Assembly: GCA_031421855.1 (NCBI GenBank) | Contig: JANOPN010000003.1 | Span: 1 to 8,840, forward strand | Length of the DNA stretch: 8,840 bases | From: JAAFHN01 sp031421855 | GTDB lineage: Bacteria; Pseudomonadota; Gammaproteobacteria; Burkholderiales; Burkholderiaceae_C | Direction of reading: 5' to 3' | Shown: positions 1 through 7,700 of the stretch, one piece after another | Numbering within the stretch: position 1 is the stretch's first letter | Layout: every line of letters begins with the position of its first letter | Program-made: the position numbers and the translations under genes | Notes under the pieces: model-generated | The model's database searches: none | What the model was told of the DNA's origin: nothing | What the model saw: only the letters and a program-made list of their open reading frames with translations

Positions 1-2218
1 CGTCAAACGTGGCTCGGCTGATGTGGCCGAGCGGGTTGGTGGTTTGGACGCGGTTGCCGAATGCGTCGTAGGCGTAGCTCCACACTTGGCCGCGTGGGTC
101 AGTCAGGCTGGTGGGCAGGTTTTGCGCAGGGCCGGTGTTGGAGTGGCCCCAAGTCCACACCCTTGAGCTGTTGTAGCTTGGGCTGGTGGGGAACGTATCG
201 GTCTCGGTGCGCGTGAGCAGGTTGCCGCGCAGGTCATAGGTCATCACCGTGCGCTTGCCTGACTCATCAATCTGCGTGGGCAAGCGCATCGTGGGGTGCC
301 ACTGGGTTTGCGTGGTTTGCGCTTGCGGCGTGCCTTGGGCGCGGGTGACGCTGGTTTTAAGGCGGCGAAGGCTGTCCCAAGTGTTGGCCGTGGTCACACT
401 TAGAAAATCGGTTTCAGTCAGAGGCAAGGGGCCAGACAGTGTTCGGTTCGAGATTGAATCATTCCCAAAACTGCGGTTGCTGCCTTGAGGCTGCACGCTG
501 CCGCTGCCACCTTGATAGACCCGCGACTGAACGCCACCAAACGGGTCAGTAACCGCCGTCGTGATCTTGTACCAATCGTCAGTGACGACGCCCGCGCCAT
601 TGAGTCGAGGGATCAATGGGTTTCGTGGATCGCCGCTGCTATACCGCCGGACGATCGAGTACGAACCGACTCCACCAGCTTGCTCAGTCGACATCGCGGT
701 GTTGTCCGTGTTGTAGCGGAAAAATGCGACTCGATTGCCGAACTCATTGACAGTTTCTTGAAGCAAAAAGCCGGTCTCGTCTTTGTATCTGTAGCCTCGA
801 GTCGGTGCTGATGGCGACTGCGAGCTTGTCAACCGACCGACACCATCGTAACCATAAGTGGCTCGAGTGCCGTCAGGAAATGATACGGCGCTCAATTGAC
901 CAAGCGTGTTGTACTCAAACACCAAGGCGCGACCGAACGCGTTCGTCACGCGCAGGAGCTTGCCATCGGTCGCATAGTCAAGCGTTCGCTGCCAACCGTT
1001 TCGATCTGTCACGCCAGCCAAGCGGGATGAGGGCGCGGCCACACCAAGGGTGTCAAATCGCCACAGGGTATCGGACAACATGTGTCCGAATACAAAGCCC
1101 AACGACGATTCGACCAAGGTGTTGTTCCCAGTCTCGCTCGACCACAGGTGGCCGACACCTGACGTCAACGCTCCACGCCGTAGGAACCAGTGACTCTCAC
1201 CGCCGCCAGTTTCAATGATTATGTATTCGTCTTTGCCCTTTGGCTCTCGCTTTAACAGGCCATGAAAGTTGTGCTGCCAACCACTGCCCATGCCGGTCAA
1301 CGGTCTTTCGAAATTGCTGTAACTCCTCGAAAACACCAAAGGGTGGGCACTTTTGTCGTCAAAATCGACAAATCGCTCGCTTTTTCCACCAGATGCAGCA
1401 TCGATCGGATTGCCAAACTTGGTCGGCGAACTCTGAAACTCGGATGTCGCGCGGCAAGAGTTGCATGGAGAAGCGCTCAAATCAAGTTTCGTTTTTTGAG
1501 TACCGCCCACAACAGATACGTCGAAAACGTAACGGGTTTGACTGTCCGACTCTGGGGCTGCAAACGGCACAGATACCATTCCTTGCGCGTTGGTTACTCC
1601 CGACAAGGTTTCAGATAATCGTCCACCTTGGGCAGCCGATACAAATTTGATCGCCACGTTAGCAAGTGGCGTTGCACCCTGACGGAAGGTCGCGGTCAAT
1701 AGTGCGACCGGTCCGCACGGAGCGGCCTCTACGTGGGGCGGAAATACCCTGGCCGAGAGTTCGGGAGCCGGTAGCTTGACCAAAAAACTCTCTCGCTGGC
1801 GAACCACCACGTTGCCACAGGCATCGACCGTGGAGTAGACGCACTGCTCGTAGCCTTCAGGTTGCATCACGCTGGCGCCAGTAAAACTGCTGTTACCAGC
1901 ATTTTGTAGCCAGCCAACGTTAGCCGTTGGACATGACACGCCCTGAGGGCAACAACTGCCCAGCATGAGACTTGACGTAAATTGGATCAAAGAGTACGCG
2001 CGACATGCATCGTTGCGCTCACGATACCAACCCACGACATCGGGATTGCGCACCGAATACTCAATTCCGGAGTTCTCGACTTGCGCGCTCGCCACTGCCA
2101 TCGCGAACAACCCCAAGCACAATGCAAAAATCCACCCAACGCCGCGCCTTACCAAATGCGTGCTCAGCGTAGCTGCGTGGCTGCTTCGTTGCTTTGCTAC
2201 TTGGTTAGAAACGTTCAT
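1..2218 (-). CDS. RHS/YD-repeat secreted protein, 5' part (C-terminus beyond window)
   Basis: The minus strand is open in one frame from an ATG at 2218-2216 to the window edge, giving 739 codons and no stop. A Shine-Dalgarno GGAG (2229-2226) lies 7 nt before the ATG. Residues 26-45 form a signal peptide with an unusually long N-region; cleavage is likely after ASA (45), so the protein is exported. Residues ~50-150 are cysteine-rich (C72, C89, C90, C96, C126, C134) and unrecognised. Residues ~165-245 resemble a bacterial Ig-like (Big-1-type) fold. A PCNSC pair (251-255) precedes a typical RHS N-terminal domain (DUF6531-like; GNPIDAASGGKSERF at 269-283, FSRSY at 296-300, GSGWQHNF at 311-318). 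YD-type repeats follow: LDYATDGKLLRV (413-424), YGYDGVGRL (455-463), MTYDLRGNLLTR (659-670), YAYDAFGNRV (715-724). Such proteins build a beta-cocoon shell that often encloses a C-terminal toxin; the tip here is unseen, so toxin activity is not shown. The family call is firm; the role is inferred. Confidence 0.9.
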   Translation of the reverse strand, partial: MNVSNQVAKQRSSHAATLSTHLVRRGVGWIFALCLGLFAMAVASAQVENSGIEYSVRNPDVVGWYRERNDACRAYSLIQFTSSLMLGSCCPQGVSCPTANVGWLQNAGNSSFTGASVMQPEGYEQCVYSTVDACGNVVVRQRESFLVKLPAPELSARVFPPHVEAAPCGPVALLTATFRQGATPLANVAIKFVSAAQGGRLSETLSGVTNAQGMVSVPFAAPESDSQTRYVFDVSVVGGTQKTKLDLSASPCNSCRATSEFQSSPTKFGNPIDAASGGKSERFVDFDDKSAHPLVFSRSYSNFERPLTGMGSGWQHNFHGLLKREPKGKDEYIIIETGGGESHWFLRRGALTSGVGHLWSSETGNNTLVESSLGFVFGHMLSDTLWRFDTLGVAAPSSRLAGVTDRNGWQRTLDYATDGKLLRVTNAFGRALVFEYNTLGQLSAVSFPDGTRATYGYDGVGRLTSSQSPSAPTRGYRYKDETGFLLQETVNEFGNRVAFFRYNTDNTAMSTEQAGGVGSYSIVRRYSSGDPRNPLIPRLNGAGVVTDDWYKITTAVTDPFGGVQSRVYQGGSGSVQPQGSNRSFGNDSISNRTLSGPLPLTETDFLSVTTANTWDSLRRLKTSVTRAQGTPQAQTTQTQWHPTMRLPTQIDESGKRTVMTYDLRGNLLTRTETDTFPTSPSYNSSRVWTWGHSNTGPAQNLPTSLTDPRGQVWSYAYDAFGNRVQTTNPLGHISRATFD

Positions 2219-2220
2219 TT

Positions 2221-2229
2221 ACCTACTCC
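2221..2229 (-). promoter_or_regulatory. Ribosome binding site of the RHS gene
   Basis: On the minus strand the bases GGAGTAGGT (2229-2221) sit just before the ATG at 2218. GGAG is 7 nt from the start codon, which is good Shine-Dalgarno spacing and fixes this start. The AGTAGGT part is complementary to ACCTACT about 100 nt further upstream in the leader (minus 2331-2325), so the site might be partly occluded by pairing. Confidence 0.7.
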
Positions 2230-2242
2230 GATTGGAACCGCT

Positions 2243-2287
2243 AAATCGCATGCTATCAGCGACGCGCCAGTAAGCTGCATGCAATTT
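2243..2287 (-). repeat. Inverted repeat / hairpin in the leader of the RHS gene
   Basis: Plus-strand arms AAATCGCATGC (2243-2253) and GCATGCAATTT (2277-2287) are reverse complements at 10 of 11 positions. The single mismatch becomes a G:U pair in minus-strand RNA. The inner bases AGC (2258-2260) and GCT (2274-2276) can add a second short stem. The element lies about 25 bases upstream of the RHS start codon. It could be a 5' UTR hairpin or a protein operator centred on the two GCATGC palindromes. There is no T-run on either side, so it is not a standard intrinsic terminator. Confidence 0.5.
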
Positions 2288-2498
2288 GACGACAATTTAC
2301 CAGCGAGAAACTTGCCAAAACTGCAGTAGGTCTGCCAGTAAACAAACCCAATGAAAAAAACGGCCCCGACCTAAAATCTGAAGTGCAGCAGCTGCGATAA
2401 AACGCGCGAAGCCTTACATCATCATCTTTCGTTTGAATCGGCTTCTGGCTTCATCTCAAAGGGGCGAGTTTCGTTGAGTCAGTTATCGTTGGGTCTGC

Positions 2499-3212
2499 AT
2501 GGGTGACCTTTCTCAATCCTTTTTTAGCGCTTGGACGCTGCTGACCACGACCGAATCGGCCCTGTGGTCAGTGGTCGCGCGGTCGCTGGCGGTGTCGGGG
2601 GTGGCTTGTTTGACGGCCGGGTGCGTGGGCATTTTGTTGGGGGCTTGGCTTGGCGTTGCCCGGTTTGCGGGGCGGGGCGTGGTGTTGGCACTGCTTAACA
2701 CGGCGCTGGCCATTCCGTCTGTTGTGATCGGGCTGTTGGTTTATTTGCTGTTGTCGCGCAGTGGGCCGCTGGGTTTCATGGGCCTTTTGTTTGGTTTTTG
2801 GGCGATGGTGCTGGCCCAAAGCCTGTTGGTGCTGCCTGTCTTTGCGGCTTTAACGCGCCAAGTGGTTGACGATGCCGAGCAGTCTCACGGCGAGCAACTC
2901 GCCGCTTTGGGGGCTGGTCGGTGGCAGCGGGCCAAATTGCTGGCCTGGGATGAACGATATGCCCTGCTCACCGTGGCCATTGCCGGATTCAGCCGGGCGT
3001 TGTCCGAGGTCGGCGCGGTCATGGTGGTCGGTGGCAACATTGAGGGATTCACCCGCGTGATGACCACGAGCATCGCTTTGGAGACCAGCAAGGGCGATCT
3101 GCCCATGGCTTTGGGTCTTGGCATCGTGTTGCTCACCGTGGTGCTGGGCCTCAATGCCTTGGCTTCGCTGGTCAAGAGCTGGCGCGAGCGCGTCGAAGCG
3201 GTGGCTGTGTGA
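2499..3212 (+). CDS. tupB: Tungstate ABC transporter, permease TupB
   Basis: Encodes a 237-aa inner-membrane permease of the tungstate-specific Tup importer. About five hydrophobic segments are visible (~30-54, 61-85, 91-117, 135-158, 200-222). The cytoplasmic coupling (EAA-type) loop is at about 121-140 (GEQLAALGAGRWQRAKLLAW), followed by the EVGAVMVVGGNI stretch (160-171) and TSIALETSKGD (180-190), which are typical of TupB-type permeases. The ATG is fixed by an in-frame TGA at 2475-2477 with no other usual start in between. The Shine-Dalgarno is poor. The TGA stop overlaps the next ATG by one base (TGATG), so translation of the ATPase is probably coupled. The tungstate assignment rests on the whole operon, mainly TupA; molybdate or sulfate permeases are related, but this short sequence fits TupB better. 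Confidence 0.9.
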   Translation: MGDLSQSFFSAWTLLTTTESALWSVVARSLAVSGVACLTAGCVGILLGAWLGVARFAGRGVVLALLNTALAIPSVVIGLLVYLLLSRSGPLGFMGLLFGFWAMVLAQSLLVLPVFAALTRQVVDDAEQSHGEQLAALGAGRWQRAKLLAWDERYALLTVAIAGFSRALSEVGAVMVVGGNIEGFTRVMTTSIALETSKGDLPMALGLGIVLLTVVLGLNALASLVKSWRERVEAVAV

Positions 3213-3907
3213 TGCGCGATCCGTGCCTGATCGAACTCGACAAGGTTTCGTTGGCGTTGGGCGGTGTCGCGGCTCTGAGTGGCGTGAGCCTTGTGATCAA
3301 TCGCGGGGAACGCTTGGGCGTCATCGGCGGTAACGGCAGTGGCAAAAGCAGTTTGCTGCGGGTCATTCACGGGCTGATTCCACCCAGCGCCGGGTCAGTC
3401 CGGCGCGCAACCGGTGTCCGCATGGCCTTGGTGTTTCAAAAGCCGCATTTGTTGCGCGACACCGTCATCGCCAATGTGGCTTTGGGCCTTCGCCTGCGAG
3501 GTGTGGGCACGACTGATGCGCTTGATCGGGCGAACGCCGCACTGGTGAGCGTGGGTTTGGCTGACATCGCGCGGCGAAACGCGCGCACGCTCTCAGGCGG
3601 GCAAGCGCAGCGCGTGGCGCTGGCTCGGGCATTAACGCTGTCGCCTGATGTGTTGCTGCTCGACGAGCCCACGGCGAGCCTGGACCCACGCGCCAAGGAC
3701 GAGGTTGAGGCGATCATGCAAAAACTGAGCGAAGCGGGGTGTACCTTGGTGTTGGCCAGTCACAATTTTGGCCAAATCAAGCGCTTGGCGACCCACGTCA
3801 TTTGTTTAGGGGCCGGGCGGGTTTTGGCAGGCGCCAACTCGCAGGCGTTTTTTAACCAACCCTTGCCCCCTGAGGCAGCAGCTTTTGTCAAAGGAGAGTC
3901 GCTGTGA
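3212..3907 (+). CDS. tupC: Tungstate ABC transporter, ATP-binding protein TupC
   Basis: Encodes a 231-aa cytoplasmic ATPase that drives TupB. All core ABC motifs are intact: Walker A GGNGSGKS (39-46), Q-loop glutamine (76, VFQKPHLLR), signature LSGGQ (127-131), Walker B LLLDEP (148-153), D-loop SLDP (156-159) and the switch histidine H184 (ASHNF). The protein is a single nucleotide-binding domain and lacks the C-terminal regulatory MOP/TOBE domain of molybdate ModC, which supports TupC. I chose the ATG at 3212, which shares its A with the tupB stop; a GTG one codon upstream (3209) is also possible and would add one residue. There is no strong Shine-Dalgarno, consistent with translational coupling. 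The gene overlaps tupA by 4 nt. Confidence 0.9.
   Translation: MRDPCLIELDKVSLALGGVAALSGVSLVINRGERLGVIGGNGSGKSSLLRVIHGLIPPSAGSVRRATGVRMALVFQKPHLLRDTVIANVALGLRLRGVGTTDALDRANAALVSVGLADIARRNARTLSGGQAQRVALARALTLSPDVLLLDEPTASLDPRAKDEVEAIMQKLSEAGCTLVLASHNFGQIKRLATHVICLGAGRVLAGANSQAFFNQPLPPEAAAFVKGESL
3890..3897 (+). promoter_or_regulatory. Strong ribosome binding site of tupA, inside tupC
   Basis: AAAGGAGA ends 6 nt before a GTG at 3904. It lies inside the last codons of tupC. This near-consensus site supports the unusual GTG start. It contrasts with the weak sites of tupB and tupC and fits a need for more binding protein than transporter. Confidence 0.75.
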
Positions 3908-4695
3908 AGTCATTTTGGATCAGCCTGGGTTTCGTGGTCGCATCCAATTGCGCTGGGGCGCAGTCGATCACGGTGGCGTCCACGACCTCAACTGAGCAGT
4001 CGGGTTTGTTTGCCCACTTGTTACCTGCGTTCAAAAAGTCAACCGGTATTGACGTCAAAGTCGTCGCCCTGGGTACCGGGCAGGCGCTGGACATGGGCAG
4101 GCGCGGCGACGCCGACGTGGTGTTTGTGCACGACACGGCAGCCGAGGAAAAATTCGTCGCTGGTGGCTTCGGTGTCAAGCGCTTCGCGGTCATGTACAAC
4201 GATTTTGTCGTGGTAGGCCCAAGCACCGACCCTGCGCGGGCAGGCGGGCGCGACGTGGTTGCTGCCTTGGGCAACATCCACAAAGCGGCGGCAACTTTCA
4301 TTTCACGTGGCGATAAAAGCGGCACCCATGCGGCTGAGCTGCGCATGTGGGCACTCGCCGGGAGTCCGGTGCAAGGAGCCAGTTACAGGGCATGTGGCTG
4401 TGGCATGGGCGCGGCACTCAACATGGCGAGCGCCACCGGCGGCTATGTGCTGACTGACCGGGGTACTTGGCTCAACTTCAAAAACCGGGCTGACTTGAAG
4501 GTACTCACCGAGGGAGACGCGCGGCTGTTTAACCCCTACGGCGTGATTGCCGTCAGCCCCGCAAAGCACCCGCACGTGAAAGCGGCTGACGCGGCAAAGT
4601 TTGTTGCGTGGCTGGTCTCGAACGAGGGCCAAGACAGCATCGCTGGCTACAAAATTGGCGGTGAGCAGTTGTTTTTTGCAAACGCAGCGAAGTAG
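3904..4695 (+). CDS. tupA: Tungstate-binding periplasmic protein TupA
   Basis: Encodes a 263-aa periplasmic protein that binds tungstate and delivers it to TupBC. The signal peptide covers residues 1-19 (cleavage near AGA/QS). Conserved TupA landmarks are present: STTST (26-30), matching the TTTS oxyanion-binding loop; LGTGQAL (56-62); GRRGDADVVFVH (65-76); NDFVVVGPSTDPA (99-111); SRGDKSGTH (134-142), whose arginine and serine/threonine are expected to contact the anion; and LTDRGTWL (183-190). The start is GTG, in a GTGA overlap with the tupC stop, backed by a strong Shine-Dalgarno. The binding protein is last in the operon, unlike the tupABC order I recall from the first described systems. 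Oddly, residues 164-167 read CGCG where relatives, from memory, usually have a GQG-like sequence before MGA. C16 does not lie in a lipobox, so this is not a lipoprotein. Confidence 0.92.
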   Translation: MKSFWISLGFVVASNCAGAQSITVASTTSTEQSGLFAHLLPAFKKSTGIDVKVVALGTGQALDMGRRGDADVVFVHDTAAEEKFVAGGFGVKRFAVMYNDFVVVGPSTDPARAGGRDVVAALGNIHKAAATFISRGDKSGTHAAELRMWALAGSPVQGASYRACGCGMGAALNMASATGGYVLTDRGTWLNFKNRADLKVLTEGDARLFNPYGVIAVSPAKHPHVKAADAAKFVAWLVSNEGQDSIAGYKIGGEQLFFANAAK

Positions 4696-4715
4696 TTTCG
4701 CGCTGCTGCATACAT

Positions 4716-4735
4716 GGCCGGTGGGCCGGTTTTTT
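4716..4735 (+). terminator. Possible weak intrinsic terminator after tupA
   Basis: CCGG (4718-4721), loop TGGG and CCGG (4726-4729) form a short GC stem, extendable by two G:U pairs, followed by six T (4730-4735). It lies 21 bp after the tupA stop. The stem is short for an efficient terminator, so some read-through into purL is likely. The T-run merges directly into the -10-like box of the next gene. Confidence 0.5.
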
Positions 4736-4740
4736 ACAAT
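4735..4740 (+). promoter_or_regulatory. Candidate -10 box for purL (TACAAT)
   Basis: TACAAT matches the sigma70 -10 consensus at five of six positions. Six bases separate it from the purL ATG at 4747, so the expected transcription start falls on or next to the A of the ATG. No recognisable -35 is found 16-18 bp upstream (around ACATGG). This would give a leaderless or nearly leaderless purL mRNA, consistent with the absence of a Shine-Dalgarno. Confidence 0.4.
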
Positions 4741-4746
4741 GCGGGC

Positions 4747-7700
4747 ATGACGACACCCGCCCGCTTGAACCGACCGCTCGATATTCATGTTTTGAAGGGC
4801 GGGCAAGCGCTGGCCCCGCACGCCTTGCGGCAGCTTTTAGGGCAAATTCAGTCGATCGCCCCCCGTGTTCAGGGTTTGAAGGCGCAGGTCGTCCACGTCG
4901 TGGCGTTTGACCCGGCCGAACACGCGCCAGATTTGGCCAAGGTTCACGAGCTGCTCACCTACGGCGCGCCAATGGTGTCGGCGTTTGATGCCGACTTGAC
5001 CGTCGTTGTTGCGCCCAGGCTTGGCACGGTGTCGCCTTGGGCATCAAAAGCCACCGACATTGCCCGCAACTGCGGCTTGCCGGTGCGTCGTGTGGAGCGC
5101 GCCACCGAGTTTGGCTTGCAGTTTAAGAGCAGTTTGCTGGGGCGATCGGGTGTCGATGCGCCTTTAGCCAGCGCCATCGGCGCGCTGCTGCATGACCGCA
5201 TGACCGAGTGTGTGTTGCCCAGCGCCACTGAGCTGCGCCATCTTTTTGACGAAGTCGATGCCCAAACTTTGCAGCGGGTTGATGTGCTGGGCCAGGGCCG
5301 AGAGGCCTTGGCGCGTGCAAACACCCAGTTCGGGTGGGCCATGGCCGCTGACGAAATTGACTATTTGGTCAACGCGTTTACCGCGCTGGGCCGCAACCCC
5401 AGCGATGCCGAGCTGACCATGTTTGCGCAGGCCAATTCAGAACACTGCCGCCACAAAATCTTCAACGCCGACTTCTCAATTGACGGCGTGGCTCAGCCGC
5501 ACACGCTGTTTGGCATGATCCGCAACACCGAGAAAATCAGCCCACAACACACGGTGGTCGCCTACTCGGACAACGCCGCGATCATGCAAGGGCACCGAAT
5601 TGCCGGTTTTGGGTCGGTTTTTGGTGTTTCTGATGAGAAATCGGCACTTGGTCACCGGATTCATTGGGCTGGCAGCTATCAAAATAGTAGCGTTGAGCAG
5701 CACGTGCTCATGAAGGTTGAAACCCACAACCACCCCACCGCCATCAGCCCGTTTTCGGGTGCGGCCACGGGTGCGGGCGGCGAAATCCGCGACGAGGGCG
5801 CAACTGGGCGCGGATCGCGTCCCAAGGCGGCATTGACCGGGTTCACGGTGTCGCGCTTGGGGCTTGATCTGCCCCACCAATTGCCAGCCGACTTTGGCAA
5901 ACCCGCAGGCAGCGCCAGCGCCTTGCAGATCATGATCGACGGGCCATTGGGTGGCGCGGCGTTCAACAACGAGTTTGGTCGCCCCAATTTGCTGGGTTAT
6001 TTTCGCGAGTTTGAGGCCACGGTTGAGGGGCAGCGGCGCGGCTACCACAAGCCCATCATGATTGCGGGTGGTTTGGGTGTGGTCGATGCGCGGTTGACCC
6101 ACAAAATTGCCTTTCCAGCCGGTACGCTGCTGATTCAGTTGGGCGGCCCCGGCTTTCGCATCGGTATGGGGGGTGGCGCGGCCAGCTCCATGGCCAGCGG
6201 CCAAAACGCAGCGGCGCTTGACTTCGATAGCGTGCAACGCGGCAACCCCGAGATTCAGCGCCGCGCCCAAGAGGTCATCAACGCCTGCAACGCGATGGGC
6301 GAAAACACCCCGCTTTTGTCGATTCACGATGTCGGCGCAGGCGGCTTGAGCAATGCTTTTCCCGAGTTGGTTAACGACGCGGGCCGTGGCGCCGACTTTG
6401 ACTTGGATGCCGTCCCCCTTGAGGAGCGCGGGCTGTCGCCCAAAGAGATTTGGAGCAACGAGAGCCAAGAGCGTTACGTGATGGCCATTGCGCCCGAGCG
6501 TTTGGCCGAGTTTGCGGCCATTTGCGAGCGCGAGCGTGCGCCGTTTGCCGTTGTCGGCCACGCGACCCAAGCTCGCAACTTGAGCTTGGGCAATGCGCAA
6601 GTCAAAGCGGTTGACATGCCGCTCGATGTGCTTTTGGGCAAGCCGCCGCGCATGCTGCGCGATGTGCGTCGCCACGCTCCAGCGCTGCTGCCGCTGAGCC
6701 TGGAGGGCGTGAGCCTGGCGGACGCTGTGGTCAAGGTGCTGGCCCACCCGACAGTGGCCAGCAAGCGCTTTCTCATCACCATCGGCGACCGAACCGTGGG
6801 CGGCTTGACGCACCGCGACCAAATGGTCGGCCCTTGGCAAGTGCCGGTGGCCGATTGCGCCGTGACTTTGGCTGACTTTTCGGGCTTTGCGGGCGAGGCC
6901 ATGGCTATGGGTGAGCGCACGCCGCTTGCTGTGGCCAGCGCGGCGGCAAGCGCCCGCATGGCGGTGGCTGAAGCGATCACTAACTTGTTGGCCGCGCCGA
7001 TTGATCTCAAGCGCGTCAAACTCAGCGCGAACTGGATGGCAGCCTGTGGCGCGCCGGGCGAAGATGCGGCGCTTTTTGATGCCGTGAAAGCCGTGGGGCT
7101 TGAGCTGTGCCCGGCTTTGGGTGTTGGCATTCCGGTGGGCAAAGACTCGTTGTCCATGCGCGCCAAATGGCAAGCCGCCGACGGTGCCGATCGTTCGGTG
7201 GTGTCGCCGGTCAGCCTGATCGTCACGGCCTTTGCGACCCTGAGCGACGTGCGTGGCACGCTCACGCCGCAGCTTGACCGTGAGCTTGACAGCTCGCTGA
7301 TATTGATTGACCTAGGCCGTGGCAAGCGACGCATGGGCGGCTGCGTGCTCGCCCAAAGCTTGGAGCAGTTTGGTGACACCGTGCCCGACTTGAGCGATCC
7401 GGCGGATTTGGTCGCCTTGGTGTCGGGCGTCAACGCTTTGCGCGAGGCTGGTTTGGTTTTGGCCTACCACGACCGCTCAGACGGGGGCTTGTTTGCCGCT
7501 GTAGCCGAGATGGCTTTTGCTGGGCGCGTGGGTGTCGCCATCAACGTTGACACCTTGCTGATTGACGGCGACGGCATCTCGGACAGCCGCATGGACATGG
7601 GGGACGCCAAAAACTGGGCCACTCACATGGGTGCGCAGCGTGACCAAGCCAGCATCGAGGCTCTTTTTAACGAAGAACTCGGTGTCGTATTGCAGATTCG

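Larger units (their letters stand above)
2219..2498. other. Divergent intergenic region between the RHS gene and the tup operon
   Basis: No gene is visible in these 280 bp. The region must hold the promoters for both flanking genes, but I see no sigma70 pair with good hexamers and spacing. A TAAAAT (2372-2377) could be a -10 for the plus strand but lacks a matching -35. Near the tupB start, TCGTTG occurs twice, 15 bp apart (2471-2476 and 2486-2491), a possible regulator site. CCAGTAA also occurs twice (2267-2273 and 2335-2341). The RHS-side inverted repeat is listed separately. Confidence 0.6.

Noticed and set aside
1..2218. RHS gene as a frameshifted pseudogene
   Set aside because: Full translation from 2218 to base 2 stays in one frame without a stop and keeps RHS features throughout, so no break is visible within the window.
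249..2329. Several plus-strand open frames of 79-137 codons
   Set aside because: They lie opposite the continuous RHS frame, overlap one another, and have compositions of translated antisense DNA.
2219..2498. Molybdenum/tungsten cofactor riboswitch upstream of tupB
   Set aside because: I could not find the multi-stem conserved core of the Moco/Tuco RNA; only isolated short repeats are present.
3904..3966. TupA as a lipoprotein through C16
   Set aside because: The preceding residues ASN do not form a lipobox (Asn at -1); an ordinary signal peptidase I site follows.
4714..4746. Alternative purL start at the in-frame ATG 4714
   Set aside because: It would add MAGGPVFYNAG, encoded by the hairpin and T-run, with no ribosome binding site; the 4747 start fits better.
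5476..7173. A 565-codon open frame on the minus strand
   Set aside because: It lies wholly opposite purL, is rich in His/Arg/Gln/Ala as expected for the complement of GC-rich coding DNA, and has no family resemblance. It is a shadow.
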